64,000 bases of DNA, from positions 1,054,001-1,118,000 of the forward strand of contig CAWBHA010000003.1 in the NCBI GenBank assembly GCA_963788585.1, in the 5' to 3' direction. The position numbers and the translations under genes were made by a program. Below the pieces are notes generated by a model. It had not been told where the DNA came from and ran no database searches. It worked only from the letters and a program-made list of their open reading frames with translations. Positions 50,505 to 59,946 of this stretch are shown here, piece after piece. This stretch comes from Bog-473 sp963788585 (GTDB lineage: Bacteria; Actinomycetota; Acidimicrobiia; Acidimicrobiales; RAAP-2). Position 1 is the first letter of the stretch; every line of letters begins with the position of its first letter.

Positions 50505-51710
50505 TCAGTCCGTCCCTGGCTCGCCCCGCGCGACGGCCGCCTCGACCCGCTCCAGCAGGCGTGCCGAGCACCCCTGCACGTCGATGACGGGCGCCACGTC
50601 CTCGGCCACGACGCGCGCCATCTCTTCGAACACCGGTGCCAATTCGCTTTGGCCCTCCGCCAGGGCGACGGGCACGCCGGCGTCGCCGGCGGCGGCGAGG
50701 TCCGGATGGAGGGGAATCGAGCCCACCAGCGGGACGCCCAGGCTGCGGGCCAGACGTTCGCCGCCACCCGAGCCGAAGAGCGCGTACGTCGTGCCGTGCT
50801 CGCAGGTGAAGTCGCTCATGTTCTCGATCACGCCGGCCACCCGCAGATAGCCACGGCGGGCCATGTCGGCGGCCCGGGCGGCCACCTTCTGCGCGGCGAC
50901 CGGTGGCGTGGTCACGACGAGCAGCTCGGTGCGGGGCAACAGGCGCGCCAGGCCCATCTGGATGTCGCCGGTCCCCGGCGGAAGGTCGATCAGGAGGTAG
51001 TCCAGATCGCCCCAGTGGGCGTCCTGCAGGAATTGCTGGACCGCCCGGTTGAGCACGAGCCCGCGCCACATGATCGCCTGCTCCTCGTCCGCCAGGAACC
51101 CCATGGAGAGGACCCGCAGCGTGCCCGCGCCGACGCGGCGCTCGAGGGGGACCATCTTGCCCTGCCGCGCCTCGACGTCGCCCTCCATTCCGAGCAGGCG
51201 CGGCACCGAGAATCCCCAGATGTCCGCGTCGAGGACCCCGACCACCAGACCACGGGCGGCCAGGGCCACCGCCAGGTTCACCGTGACGGACGACTTGCCC
51301 ACTCCACCTTTCCCCGAGGCGATGGCCAGCACCCGTGTCGACGCCGGCACCGCCGTTTCGGGGGCATCCTCACGCGCCTTCCACCGGGCCCGGGCCATCA
51401 CGGCCGACCGTTCCTCGGCGTCCATGGCGACCACCGCGACGTCGACCGAGCCGACCCAGTCCAACGACTGGACGTGCCCGACGACGTCCCGCTCGATCTG
51501 GCTGCGCAGCGGACAGGCGGCGATGGTGAGTGCGATCTCGACGGTGACGTCCCCGCCCTCGACCGAGATGCCGCGGACCATCCCCAGGTCGACGATGGTG
51601 TCGCCCAACTCGGGGTCGACGACCGCCCGCAGGCGGTCGAGGATCTCAGCCTCGCGTTCGGGGCGTGAACCGCCGGACGGCGATCGGGGTTCGGCGGGAC
51701 GCGGGGACAT
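50505..51710 (-). CDS. mrp: Mrp/NBP35-type Fe-S cluster carrier ATPase (ApbC)
   Basis: A 401-residue protein. An N-terminal MIP18/DUF59 domain (EILDRLRAVVDPELGDTIVD, LGMVRGISVEGGDVTVEIAL) precedes a ParA-like ATPase: VLAIASGKGGVGKSSVTVNL, VVGVLDADIWGFSVPRLLG, LDYLLIDLPPGTGDIQMGLA and ENMSDFTCEHGTTYALFGSG. The CxxC for cluster binding seen in many Mrp proteins is reduced to a single Cys (FTCEHG) here. It should carry or insert Fe-S clusters. It diverges from erpA, a functional partner. TAGAAT lies ten bases before ATG 51710. Confidence 0.93.
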   Translation of the reverse strand: MSPRPAEPRSPSGGSRPEREAEILDRLRAVVDPELGDTIVDLGMVRGISVEGGDVTVEIALTIAACPLRSQIERDVVGHVQSLDWVGSVDVAVVAMDAEERSAVMARARWKAREDAPETAVPASTRVLAIASGKGGVGKSSVTVNLAVALAARGLVVGVLDADIWGFSVPRLLGMEGDVEARQGKMVPLERRVGAGTLRVLSMGFLADEEQAIMWRGLVLNRAVQQFLQDAHWGDLDYLLIDLPPGTGDIQMGLARLLPRTELLVVTTPPVAAQKVAARAADMARRGYLRVAGVIENMSDFTCEHGTTYALFGSGGGERLARSLGVPLVGSIPLHPDLAAAGDAGVPVALAEGQSELAPVFEEMARVVAEDVAPVIDVQGCSARLLERVEAAVARGEPGTD

Positions 51711-51861
51711 GGAAACTGAGATTCTACCTGCGTGTCGCCGTTTTCTCGTCCTTCCCGCCGCCGGTGCCGCGTCGCGGACGGCGCCGGTAACATGTTGGGG
51801 TCTGCGCCGCACGGCGCGTCCGGCCGCCCGCCAGGGCGAACGGCACCACAGGGAGGAACCA

Positions 51862-52227
51862 GTGACCACCATCTCGACTTCCGTCAACATCGGGAAGAAG
51901 CCGGCGCCGGTCACCCTGAGCGAGGGGGCGACGACGAAGGTGGCCGAGCTCCTGGCCCAGGAGGAGGGCGACGAGCTGGCGCTGCGGGTGGCGGTCAAGC
52001 CCGGGGGCTGCTCCGGCTACAGCTACGAGATGTTCTTCGACACCGAGGTGATGGCCGACGACGTCGTCCGCGAGTTCGGCACGGTCAAGGTCGTGGTCGA
52101 CGCCGCCAGCGCCGAGCTCCTGACGGGGTCGACGCTCGACTACAGCGACGGGTTGCAGGGCGCGGGCTTCCACATCGTCAACCCCAACGCGACCCGAACC
52201 TGCGGCTGCGGCTCCTCCTTCAGCTGA
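51862..52227 (+). CDS. erpA: Iron-sulfur cluster insertion protein ErpA (A-type carrier)
   Basis: A 121-residue HesB/IscA-family protein: VTLSEGATTKVAELLAQEEG, LRVAVKPGGCSGYSYEMFFD with the first Cys, DAASAELLTGSTLDYSDGLQ and the C-terminal TRTCGCGSSFS with the CxC pair. The three Cys hold a [2Fe-2S] or [4Fe-4S] cluster for delivery to apo-proteins. GTG 51862 has GGGAGGA six bases upstream. Divergent from mrp. Confidence 0.94.
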   Translation: MTTISTSVNIGKKPAPVTLSEGATTKVAELLAQEEGDELALRVAVKPGGCSGYSYEMFFDTEVMADDVVREFGTVKVVVDAASAELLTGSTLDYSDGLQGAGFHIVNPNATRTCGCGSSFS

Positions 52228-52259
52228 GCCGAGCCCGACCCGGCCACTCGGCCCCCTGA

Positions 52260-52785
52260 GCAGCACCGGTCGCATCCCCGCCGGCGACGGCGGTCTCCTT
52301 CACCCTCAACGGCGACGCGGTGTCCGTCGCCGACGGGATCTCCCTCCTCGACGCGCTCCGCGAGGAGCTCGGCTGTCGTTCCGTGAAGGACGGCTGCAGC
52401 CCGCAGGGGCAGTGCGGCTGCTGCACCGTGTGGGTCGACGGCGCGCCCGCGGGTCGCCTGCGTGACGCCGGTCCGGCGCATCGCCGGCCGCCACGTCACC
52501 ACTCTCGAGGGCCTGCCCGCGGCCGATCGCAGACGTTGGGCCGACGCCTTCGTGGCGTGCGGCGCCAGTCAGTGTGGCTTCTGCACGCCGGGCATCGTCA
52601 TGCGCCTGGCGTCGCTCGAGGTGCCCGCGTCGGAAGGGGCCCGGGCCCGACGCGACATCGAGGCGAGCCTGCGCGCCCACCTCTGTCGCTGCACCGGGTG
52701 GCAGTCCATCGTGGAGGCGGCGTGCCACGCGCTCGGCGTCGACGCGGCGACCGGTGTCCGCCCGTCCCGAGACCGTGTCGCGTGA
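52260..52785 (+). CDS. [2Fe-2S] subunit of a xanthine dehydrogenase/CO dehydrogenase-type enzyme, frameshifted
   Basis: One frame gives FTLNGDAVSVADGISLLDAL, CRSVKDGCSPQGQCGCCTVW, the plant-ferredoxin [2Fe-2S] site (CxxxxCGxC.C). After about 52455 the next frame gives CGASQCGFCTPGIVMRLASL and LRAHLCRCTGWQSIVEAAC, the second [2Fe-2S] domain (CGxC...CRC). One indel joins them. No start codon is found in the first frame between the stop at 52257 and the domain, so the 5' end is also damaged. These subunits pass electrons from molybdopterin to FAD or another acceptor. The next gene overlaps its end. Confidence 0.75.
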
Positions 52786-53957
52786 CCCGCTGCTCGCCGC
52801 CTGGCGCGCCCAGGTCGAAGGTCCGGCCTTCCAGACCTCGGGCGCCGACGTCGTCCTCGGAGGCGGCGGCTTCGCCGACGACGACGGCCCACCGGACGCG
52901 CACGTGCAGCTGGGTGCCGAGGCGACGCTGGCTCCCGACTTCCGCAGCGCCCGGGTGGGCATCGAGCGGGTGCAGGGACGCAACAGCACGGTGGCGTTGT
53001 CCCATCCCGGTGGCGCCGCCCGAGGGCGACTGGGCGCTGACGCTGCAGACGAGCTGGGTCGAGCCGGCCTACGTCGAGCCGGACGCCAGCTGGTGCCGTC
53101 CGGGCGGGACGCCCGCCTCGCCGCTCGGCCAACGGTGGCGCGTTCGGCGGCAAGCGGCACAGTCCCGTCCCGGCGCGCGCCAGGAAGCTGGCCGACGAGG
53201 CGGGAGCGCCGGTGCGCGTGCTGTGGCGCCGCGAGGACGTCGTCCGCCGTGGACCGAAGCGCCCGCCGCTGGCGGTGGCGCTGCGCGACGACGGGACGGG
53301 CATCGTGCGGGTCGGCCGTACCGACGGCTCGGCCGACCTGGCGCCGCTGGCCGCGGCCGTGCACGCGGTCTGCGCGGGCGTCGAGGTCGAGGAGGTCGAC
53401 GTCGGACGGACCACCGGTCGCCCCCGATCTCCGCGCGGCGGGCTGGGCCGAGACACTGGCGGCCCGCCACGTGCTGGCCGCGCCCGAGGAGTCCGGTCGG
53501 TCGCGGCGAGGCCGACCTCACGCGTGCCCGGTGGCGGTCGGGCCCGGGTCGCGCTCGATCTCGCCAGGGCGCACGCGTGGACGCGTGCAGGTCGACGTCT
53601 GGGCGGGCGCCGTCTGTGCCCGGTGACGCTCCGGTCGTACGCATTGGGGGCGGTGCACCAGGCGCTCGGGCTCGTGTGGAGTGAGGGCATCGCGGTCGAC
53701 GACTCCGGTGCCCCGGTCGACCTCACCATCCGGTCCTTCGGCATCCTCGCGGCCGCGGGACATGCCCGAGGTCACCGTCGCGGCTGCACGACCAGGACGG
53801 GTGGCCCGTGAACGGGTCGGACGCCGTGTTCGTCGCCACACTGGCGGCGGCGTGGATCGCCGAGGACCGTCCCGGGCGGTGGCCGACACGGCGCGTCGCC
53901 GTGCGTGCGCCGTTCCGGGACGTGGCACCATCGGGCGGTCGAGAGGAGCAGGGATGA
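52754..53957 (+). pseudogene. Xanthine dehydrogenase-type molybdopterin subunit, short and multiply frameshifted
   Basis: GTG 52754 opens SRDPLLAAWRAQVEGPAFQT and LGAEATLAPDFRSARVGIER. The sense then jumps frames repeatedly: ALTLQTSWVEPAYVEPDASW, FGGKRHSP-like residues near 53150, VRVLWRREDVVRRGPKRPPL, VTLRSYALGAVHQALGLVWS, VDLTIRSFGILAA and VAVRAPFRDVAPSGGREEQG to the stop at 53957. The pieces resemble the xanthine/aldehyde oxidase molybdopterin subunit, but only about 400 residues in total against the usual 700 or more, so internal parts are missing. It is either a reduced relative with many sequence errors or a decayed gene. The stop overlaps the RidA start. Confidence 0.6.
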
Positions 53958-54322
53958 GCCCAGCCGTTGGTCCGTATTCCCCGTGCGCCGCGTGGGCGAC
54001 TGGGTCATCACCTCGGGACAGGTCGGCGTTGCCGCCACGGGCGGAGGCCCGCCCAGTCTGGTGCCCGGAGGGACCGTCGCCGAGCTGCGGCAGGCCCTGC
54101 AGAACGTGGCCGAGGTGCTCGCGGTCGGAGGGGACGACGCTCGCCGACGTCGTGAAGACGACCCTCTACCTCGTCGACATGGGGGAGTTCGCCGCGGTGA
54201 ACGAGGTCTGGGTCGAGTACTTCACGGAGAACCGGCCGACCCGGTCCGCGGTCGCGGTGGCGGCGTTGCCGATCGGCGCCCGCGTCGAGGTCGAGGCCTG
54301 GGCCTACGCCCCGGTCGTCTGA
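53954..54322 (+). CDS. RidA (YjgF/YER057c/UK114) family protein, two frameshifts
   Basis: ATG 53954 (AGGAGCAGGG upstream) starts MSPAVGPYSP; the next frame reads VRRVGDWVITSGQVGVAATG and GTVAELRQALQNVAEVLAVG; the first frame returns with TTLADVVKTTLYLVDMGEFA, AVNEVWVEYFTENRPTRSAV and ALPIGARVEVEAWAYAPVV. RidA proteins deaminate reactive enamine/imine intermediates; the catalytic Arg in TRSAV is present. Indels near 53975 and 54130 break an otherwise complete 122-residue protein, so sequence error is likely. Confidence 0.8.
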   Translation: MSPAVGPYSPCAAWATGSSPRDRSALPPRAEARPVWCPEGPSPSCGRPCRTWPRCSRSEGTTLADVVKTTLYLVDMGEFAAVNEVWVEYFTENRPTRSAVAVAALPIGARVEVEAWAYAPVV

Positions 54323-54349
54323 GCGCTCGGGCGTGTCCGCCGGGGCGGC

Positions 54350-55094
54350 TGACGGCCCGGCTGCGGCGGCGGGAGACGCTCGACGCACCGTTGTGCTGGT
54401 TCGCGCCCGGGTGCCAGGCCACCTGGCCGAAGCGGTAGCCCACCGACCGCACCGTCTGGATCAGAGTGGGCATGCTCCTCACCGATCTTGGCCCGGAGCC
54501 GCCGGATGTGGACGTCGACGGTGCGGGCGCCGCCGTAGTACTCGTAGCCCCACACCCGGCTGAGCAGCGTCTCGCGGGTGAAGACCTTGGCCGGATGGCC
54601 GGCCAGGAAGCGCAGCAGCTCGTATTCCATGTAGGTCAGGTCCAGCACCCGGCCCGCCACCGCCGCCTGGTACGTCTCGAGGTTCAGCAGCAGCGGGCCG
54701 TACTCGATGATGTCGGGACGCATGCTCTGCCCGGTGCGCCAGAACAGGTGCTGGAGGCGGGCCACCAGCTCCTCGGGCGCGCCGGCAGAACGCAGAAGTC
54801 GTCGAAGAGGTCGTCGCGCAGCAGGAGCTCGCCGACCTGGCCGGGCCCGATGGCGAGGAGCAAGGGCGACATCGGCACCTCGCGCAGGCGGAGGTGCCGG
54901 CAGAAGGCGATGGCCGCAGTCATGTCGTCGCCGACGACGACGAGCGCTCCGGAGTAGCCCGGGGGCCGCCCGTCGGGGCCCGGCGCGCCGACCTCTTCGG
55001 GTCCCGCCACGCCCTGGTGGCCGAGGCCCGCGCTCTGGAGCGCGAGGGTCACCTCGGCGGGGAGGTCGGCGGGGAAGCAGAGCAGTGGATCCAT
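54350..55094 (-). CDS. glnR: GlnR-like OmpR-family regulator with atypical receiver, frameshifted
   Basis: ATG 55094 opens a receiver-like domain (MDPLLCFPADLPAEVTLALQ ... GALVVVGDDMTAAIAFCRHL) that lacks the phospho-acceptor Asp. The winged helix reads LETYQAAVAGRVLDLTYMEY, ELLRFLAGHPAKVFTRETLL, VWGYEYYGGARTVDVHIRRL, RAKIGEEH and, in another frame, LIQTVRSVGYRFGQ. This closely follows actinobacterial GlnR, an orphan regulator of nitrogen assimilation. Indels near 54780 and 54475 break the frame; the exact 3' end is uncertain. It follows a glutamine synthetase gene by 10 bases on the same strand, which supports the assignment. Confidence 0.75.
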
Positions 55095-55104
55095 CGCGGC
55101 GGCG

Positions 55105-56439
55105 TCAGAGCAGGGGCAGGTAGCGGTCCAGCTCGAATTCGGTGACCTGGGCCTGGTAGGCGTCCCACTCCTCACGCTTGTTGCGGATGAACCACTCGAA
55201 GACGTGGTCGCCGAGCGTGTCCGCCAACAGCTCCGACCCCTCCATCTCGTTGACCGCGTCGTGCAGGCTCGACGGCAGCGGCTCGATCCCCTTCTTGGCC
55301 AACTGCTTGGGCGTCAGCGTGAAGAGGTTGTCGTCCGCCTCGGGCGGCAGCGGGTAGTCCTCCTCGATGCCGCGCAGCCCGGCGGCCAGGATGACCGAGA
55401 AGGTGAGGTAGGGGTTGCAGGCGCTGTCGGGAGCCCGGTACTCGAGACGGGTCGACTCGGTCTTCCCCATCTTCACGACGGGCACCCGCACCAGGGCCGA
55501 TCGGTTGTTGCGGGCCCAGCTGACGTGCACCGGAGCCTCGTACCCGCCGATGAGCCGCTTGTAGGAGTTGACCCACTGGTTGGTCACGGCGGTGATCTCG
55601 CGGGCGTGGTGCAGCAGACCCGCGATGAAACGCCGCGCCACCTCCGAGAGGCCGTAGCGGTCGTTCTCGTCGACGAAGGCGTTGCGTTCGCCCTGCCACA
55701 GCGAGATGTGCGTGTGCATGCCCGATCCCTGGACGCCGGCCATCGGCTTCGGCATGAAGGAGGCGAATGCGCCCTCCTGGCGCGCCATCTCCTTGATGAC
55801 CATCCGCGTCGTCATCACCGTGTCCGCCATGGTGAGTGCGTCGGTGTAGCGCAGGTCGATCTCGTGCTGGCTCCGTGCGTCCTCGTGCTGGGTGTGCTCG
55901 ACGGGTATCCCCATCTCCTCGAGCATCAGCACGGAGCGCCGGCGCAGGTCGCTCGTCAGGTCGGCCACCGTAAGGTCGAAGTAGGAGCCGGAGTCGAGGA
56001 TCACCGGTCCCCGCTCAGGGTCGGCGTCGGCGAAGTAGAAGAACTCGACCTCGGGCGAGGCGAAGAACGTGTACCCCGCCGCACGGGCGCGTTCGAGCGT
56101 CCGGCGCAGGGCGTGGCGGGGGTCCCCCTCGAACGGGGTGGCGTCGAGGTTGGCGATGTCGCAGAAGACCCGAGCCACCTGCGCGTCGTCGTGGTGCCAC
56201 GGCAGCAGCTGGAACGTCTTCGGGTCGGGCCGGGCCAGGACGTCCGCCTCCTGCACCCGGCTGAATCCGTCGATGGCCGATCCGTCGAAGGTCATGCCCT
56301 CGTCGAGCGCGTTCTCCAGCTCCGCCGAGGTGATGTTGAACCCCTTCGGGGTCCCCAGGACGTCGGTGAACCACAGCTGCACGAAGCGGATGCCCCGCTC
56401 CTCCACGGTCCGGAGCACGTAGTCCCGCTGGCTCTGCAC
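55105..56439 (-). CDS. glnA: Glutamine synthetase, type I
   Basis: A 444-residue GS. The beta-grasp part holds FVQLWFTDVLGTPKGFNITS and EGMTFDGSAIDGFSRVQEAD; the catalytic part ASPEVEFFYF (metal Glu), GSGMHTHISLWQGERNAFVD, WVNSYKRLIGGYEAPVHVSW, NNRSALVRVP and LEYRAPDSACNPYL. It joins ammonia to glutamate with ATP. The adenylylation Tyr of GSI-beta (NLYDLPPEE) is replaced (NLFTLTPKQ), so control by GlnE is not expected. GTG 56439 matches the family start; the open frame upstream is not similar. The GlnR-like gene follows on the same strand. Confidence 0.94.
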   Translation of the reverse strand: MQSQRDYVLRTVEERGIRFVQLWFTDVLGTPKGFNITSAELENALDEGMTFDGSAIDGFSRVQEADVLARPDPKTFQLLPWHHDDAQVARVFCDIANLDATPFEGDPRHALRRTLERARAAGYTFFASPEVEFFYFADADPERGPVILDSGSYFDLTVADLTSDLRRRSVLMLEEMGIPVEHTQHEDARSQHEIDLRYTDALTMADTVMTTRMVIKEMARQEGAFASFMPKPMAGVQGSGMHTHISLWQGERNAFVDENDRYGLSEVARRFIAGLLHHAREITAVTNQWVNSYKRLIGGYEAPVHVSWARNNRSALVRVPVVKMGKTESTRLEYRAPDSACNPYLTFSVILAAGLRGIEEDYPLPPEADDNLFTLTPKQLAKKGIEPLPSSLHDAVNEMEGSELLADTLGDHVFEWFIRNKREEWDAYQAQVTEFELDRYLPLL

Positions 56440-56534
56440 GGCACAAGCTTCGCATGCCCGGGCACCCCGGCCGTCCGTGCCCCCTGTCTGCCACTCTGTC
56501 CGGCGCACCCCGTCGAAAGGGACGACACCGCCGG

Positions 56535-56540
56535 TAAGCT
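56535..56540 (+). promoter_or_regulatory. -10 box of a leaderless nadE promoter
   Basis: TAAGCT ends six bases before ATG 56547. There is no Shine-Dalgarno. Confidence 0.5.
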
Positions 56541-56546
56541 GGGACG

Positions 56547-58286
56547 ATGCCGTCTCTCCGCTTGGCCGCTGCGCAGCTCAACACGGTCGTCGGCGACCTG
56601 TCGGGCAACGTGGAGCGGGTGCTGCGCGCGCTGGCGGCGGCCGAGGCGGCAGGCGCGGACCTCTGCGTGGTACCCGAGCTCGCCATCCCGGGCTACCCGC
56701 CCGAGGACCTGCTGCTCAAGCCGGGCTTCGTGGCCGACAACGTGGCCGCGCTCGAGAAGGTCGCCGCGGCCACCGGGCACTGCGCCGTGGTGGTCGGCTT
56801 CGTGGGCGCCGCCGCCGACGGGCAGGGTCTGGCCAACGCCGCGGCGGTGTGTGCCGGCGGTCGCGTGGTGGGCGTGTTCCACAAGCGGTTCCTGCCCAAC
56901 TACGGGGTGTTCGACGAGCAGCGCTGGTTCGTGCCCGGCGACGGGCCGCCCACGCTCTTCGGCATCGGCGGCGCCTGGGTCGGGGTGTCGATCTGCGAGG
57001 ACGTCTGGTTCGACGACGGCCCCGTGGCGCACGCCGGGCGGGCCGGCGCCGACGTCGTCGTCAACCTGAACGCCTCCCCCTACAACCGGGGCCGCCACGC
57101 CGAGCGGCTGGCCATGCTGCGCAGCCGGGTGGCCGAGGCGGGATGCGCCATCGCCTACGTCAACCAGGTCGGCGGCCAGGACGAGCTCGTCTTCGACGGC
57201 GACTCGCTCGTCGTCGGGCGCGACGGTGCGCTGCTCATCTCCGGCGCGCAGTTCGCCGAGGACCTCGTCGTGGTCGACCTCCAGGTCGGACCGCACCGGG
57301 CGGGGACGGTCACCGAGCTGCTGCCGCGGCTCGTGGTGACCGAGGCGCGTCCGGGCGACCGACCGGCCCTCGCGCCGCCCGCACCACGGGCCGTGCTGTC
57401 CGACCACGCCGAGGTCTACGCGGCGCTGGTCCTCGGCACCCGCGACTATCTCGGCAAGAACGGGTTCACCGATGCGGTCATCGGGCTCTCCGGCGGGATC
57501 GACTCCTCGCTCGTGGCCACGGTGGCGGTCGACGCGCTCGGTCCCTCGCGGGTGCACGGCATCTCCATGCCGTCGCGCTACTCGAGCGACGGCTCGCGCG
57601 ACGATGCCGTCGAGCTGGCCGAGCGACTGGGCATCGACCTGCGGGTGGTCCCCATCGAGGAGGCGCACGTCGCCTTCTCCGCCATGCTCGCACCGGTGCT
57701 CGGACGCGAGCCCTCCGGCCTGACCGACGAGAACCTCCAGTCTCGCCTCCGCGGCGTGCTGCTCATGGCCGTGTCCAATGCCGAGGGGTGGATCGTGCTC
57801 ACCACGGGCAACAAGAGCGAGATGGCCACGGGCTACTCGACGCTCTACGGCGACTCGGCCGGCGGCTTCGCCGTGATCAAGGACGTGCCGAAGACGCTGG
57901 TCTACGACCTGTGCCGCTATCGCAACACCAAGGCCGTGCTGGAGGGCCTGCCGGGGCCCATTCCCGACAGCGTGCTGGACAAGCCGCCGTCGGCCGAGCT
58001 GCGGCCCGACCAGCGTGACGACCAGTCGCTCCCCGCCTACGAGGAGCTCGACCCGGTGCTCCAGGGCTACGTCGAGCGCGACCGCACCGCCGCGGAGCTC
58101 GTGGCGGAGGGCTTCGCGCCCGAACTGGTCGACCGTGTCGTGCGCCTCGTCGACGGCGCCGAGTACAAGCGCCGCCAGATGCCGCCCGGCGTGCGCATCA
58201 CCACGAAGGCCTTCGGCAAGGACCGGCGCATGCCCATCACCAACCGCTACCGCTCCTCGGCGCTCGAGGAGTCGGGGGGTGGCTGA
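56547..58286 (+). CDS. nadE: Glutamine-dependent NAD+ synthetase
   Basis: A 579-residue two-domain enzyme. The N-terminal nitrilase-like glutaminase shows VPELAIPGYPPEDLLLKPGF (Glu), FHKRFLPNYGVFDEQRWFVP (Lys) and GVSICEDVWFDDG (Cys). The C-terminal synthetase has VIGLSGGIDSSLVATVAVDA (ATP pyrophosphatase P-loop), ENLQSRLRGVLLMAVSNAEG, TTGNKSEMATGYSTLYGDSA and RQMPPGVRITTKAFGKDRRM. It makes NAD from NaAD, ATP and glutamine ammonia. The frame is clean and the length is normal. Confidence 0.96.
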   Translation: MPSLRLAAAQLNTVVGDLSGNVERVLRALAAAEAAGADLCVVPELAIPGYPPEDLLLKPGFVADNVAALEKVAAATGHCAVVVGFVGAAADGQGLANAAAVCAGGRVVGVFHKRFLPNYGVFDEQRWFVPGDGPPTLFGIGGAWVGVSICEDVWFDDGPVAHAGRAGADVVVNLNASPYNRGRHAERLAMLRSRVAEAGCAIAYVNQVGGQDELVFDGDSLVVGRDGALLISGAQFAEDLVVVDLQVGPHRAGTVTELLPRLVVTEARPGDRPALAPPAPRAVLSDHAEVYAALVLGTRDYLGKNGFTDAVIGLSGGIDSSLVATVAVDALGPSRVHGISMPSRYSSDGSRDDAVELAERLGIDLRVVPIEEAHVAFSAMLAPVLGREPSGLTDENLQSRLRGVLLMAVSNAEGWIVLTTGNKSEMATGYSTLYGDSAGGFAVIKDVPKTLVYDLCRYRNTKAVLEGLPGPIPDSVLDKPPSAELRPDQRDDQSLPAYEELDPVLQGYVERDRTAAELVAEGFAPELVDRVVRLVDGAEYKRRQMPPGVRITTKAFGKDRRMPITNRYRSSALEESGGG

Positions 58287-58882
58287 GGGGGCGAGCCCGG
58301 CGGGCTGGCGCGGGATCGACGAGCTCGCCGCGCTGGTCGGCGCCTACTGCTGGACCGAACAGCGGCTCTTCGCCATCACGGGGGAGTGGGCGACGGCGCC
58401 CCGTGCCGGCGATTGGGACGGGGAGGCGCCCGAGCTGCGGGTCTGGTGCGCGGCGACGTCGCGGCGGCACGGTGCGCTGGCGGCGCGCTGGGAGGAGCGG
58501 CTGCCGCGACGCGGCCGGGGTGGACGCGGCTGCCCAGGTGGCGGCGCCGCCCGGTCCGTTGGCCCCCCGCCTCGAGGAGCTCGCGGCCGGGCCCGACCTC
58601 CGGTCGGGCGTGTCGGCGCTGGTCGAGGGTGTCCTGCCTGCGCTCGACGCCGTCTATGCGGCCCATCTGCGCGAGGCCTCGCCGGTCAGCGAGGGACCCG
58701 TTCTGGAGGTCCTGGCTGGGGCCCACCGGGAGTTGCCGGCGGAGATCCGGGGTGGCCGCACCCTGATCAAGGGCCTCGGGGGCGGGCCGGACGACCGATC
58801 CGACGGGCACGCGAAGTTTGGGGAATTCTTCGAACGGGTGTTTAACCAGACGGGCGTTTTCCCTGCTGTACGGCCATCTTGA
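58279..58882 (+). CDS. Conserved actinobacterial hypothetical protein, frameshifted
   Basis: GTG 58279 overlaps the nadE stop by 8 bases. The first 75 residues read WRGIDELAALVGAYCWTEQR, LFAITGEWATAPRAGDWDGE and SRRHGALAARWEERLPR, a helical pattern reminiscent of ferritin-like orphan proteins of actinobacteria. After about 58505 the sense moves to another frame: LAPRLEELAAGPDLRSGVSA, ALDAVYAAHLREASPVSEGP and KFGEFFERVFNQTGVFPAVR. One indel restores about 200 residues. Function unknown; co-expression with nadE is likely. Confidence 0.6.
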
Positions 58883-59006
58883 CAGCTCCATTACACTGTG
58901 TCAGCAGTCTCTGTACGCCGGGAAACGGCGTCGGCTGCGTAGTGACGAGCGCAAGCCCGGCCAGGCCCCCCTGCCGAGGCAATGGGACGGAAGGTTTGGC
59001 GAGATC

Positions 59007-59946
59007 TTGGCGAAGGAACGAATCGAACGCGACGACGAGGACCTGGTCAGGCTCTATCTGACGGACATCGGTCAGTACCCGTTGCTGACCAAGGACGACG
59101 AGGTCCGACTGGCCCAGGCCATCGAGGCCGGCCGGGCCGCAGAGGCCGACGTGGCCAAGGCGCCCAAGGGACTCACCACGGCGAAGAAGCGGGAGCTGCG
59201 CCGCGCCGTGATGGAGGGCGAGCAGGCCCAGCAGACGTTCGTGCAGTCGAACCTGCGGCTAGTCGTCTCGATCGCCAAGAAGTACCAGGCCTCCGGCCTG
59301 CCGCTGCTGGACCTGATCCAGGAGGGCAACCTCGGCCTGATGCACGCCGTCGAGAAGTTCGACTGGCGCAAGGGCTTCAAGTTCTCCACGTACGCGACGT
59401 GGTGGATCCGCCAGGCCATCACCCGCGGCATCGCCAACACCGGTCGCACCATCCGCCTGCCGGTGCACGCCGGTGACACGCTGGCCCGGGTCCAGAAGGC
59501 ACAGGCGCGTCTCGAGCTGAAGCTCGGCCGCCCGGCCACGCTGGCCGAGCTCGGCGTCGAGGTCGAGATGCCCGAGGACAAGCTCGTCGAGGCCCTGCGC
59601 TTCCGGGCCGAGCCCCTGTCGCTGTCCGAGCCGCTGCGTGAGGACGGGGACGCCGAGCTGGGCGACGTGGTCGAGGACCGCTCGGCCGAGTCACCCTTCG
59701 AGGTCGCCGCCGTCTCGCTGCTGCCCGACGAGATCGGCCGCCTGCTGTCGCCCGCTCGACGAGCGTGAGCGGGAGATCCTGCGCCTGCGCTTCGGGCTCG
59801 ACCGGGGTGAGCCCCGCACCCTCGAGGAGGTGGGCGAGCACTTCAACCTGACCCGTGAGCGCATCCGCCAGATCGAGGCCCGGGCCATGTCGAAGCTGCG
59901 TCACCCCTCCTCGGACACCGGCGCCCGGGACCTGCTGACCGTCTAG
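59007..59946 (+). CDS. RNA polymerase primary-type sigma factor (sigma-70, RpoD/HrdB-like), one frameshift
   Basis: Region 1.2 (DLVRLYLTDIGQYPLLTKDD EVRLAQ) is followed by region 2 (FVQSNLRLVVSIAKKYQASG, LLDLIQEGNLGLMHAVEKFD, FKFSTYATWWIRQAITRGIA), region 3 and, after a frame change near 59757, region 4 (LDEREREILRLRFGLDRGEP, LEEVGEHFNLTRERIRQIEA RAMSKLR). Both the -10 and -35 recognition helices are canonical. About 313 residues makes it a short group 1/2 sigma. TTG 59007 is my best start; the in-frame ATG at 58818 adds dissimilar sequence overlapping the previous gene. A broken essential-type factor argues for sequence error. Confidence 0.85.

Noticed and set aside
58878..58895. TTGACA ... 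TACACT as a promoter for the sigma-factor gene
   Set aside because: The boxes are only 7 bases apart, and no acceptable -10 lies 16-19 bases from TTGACA.
58818..59006. N-terminal extension of the sigma factor from ATG 58818
   Set aside because: It overlaps the end of the previous gene and has no similarity to sigma region 1.
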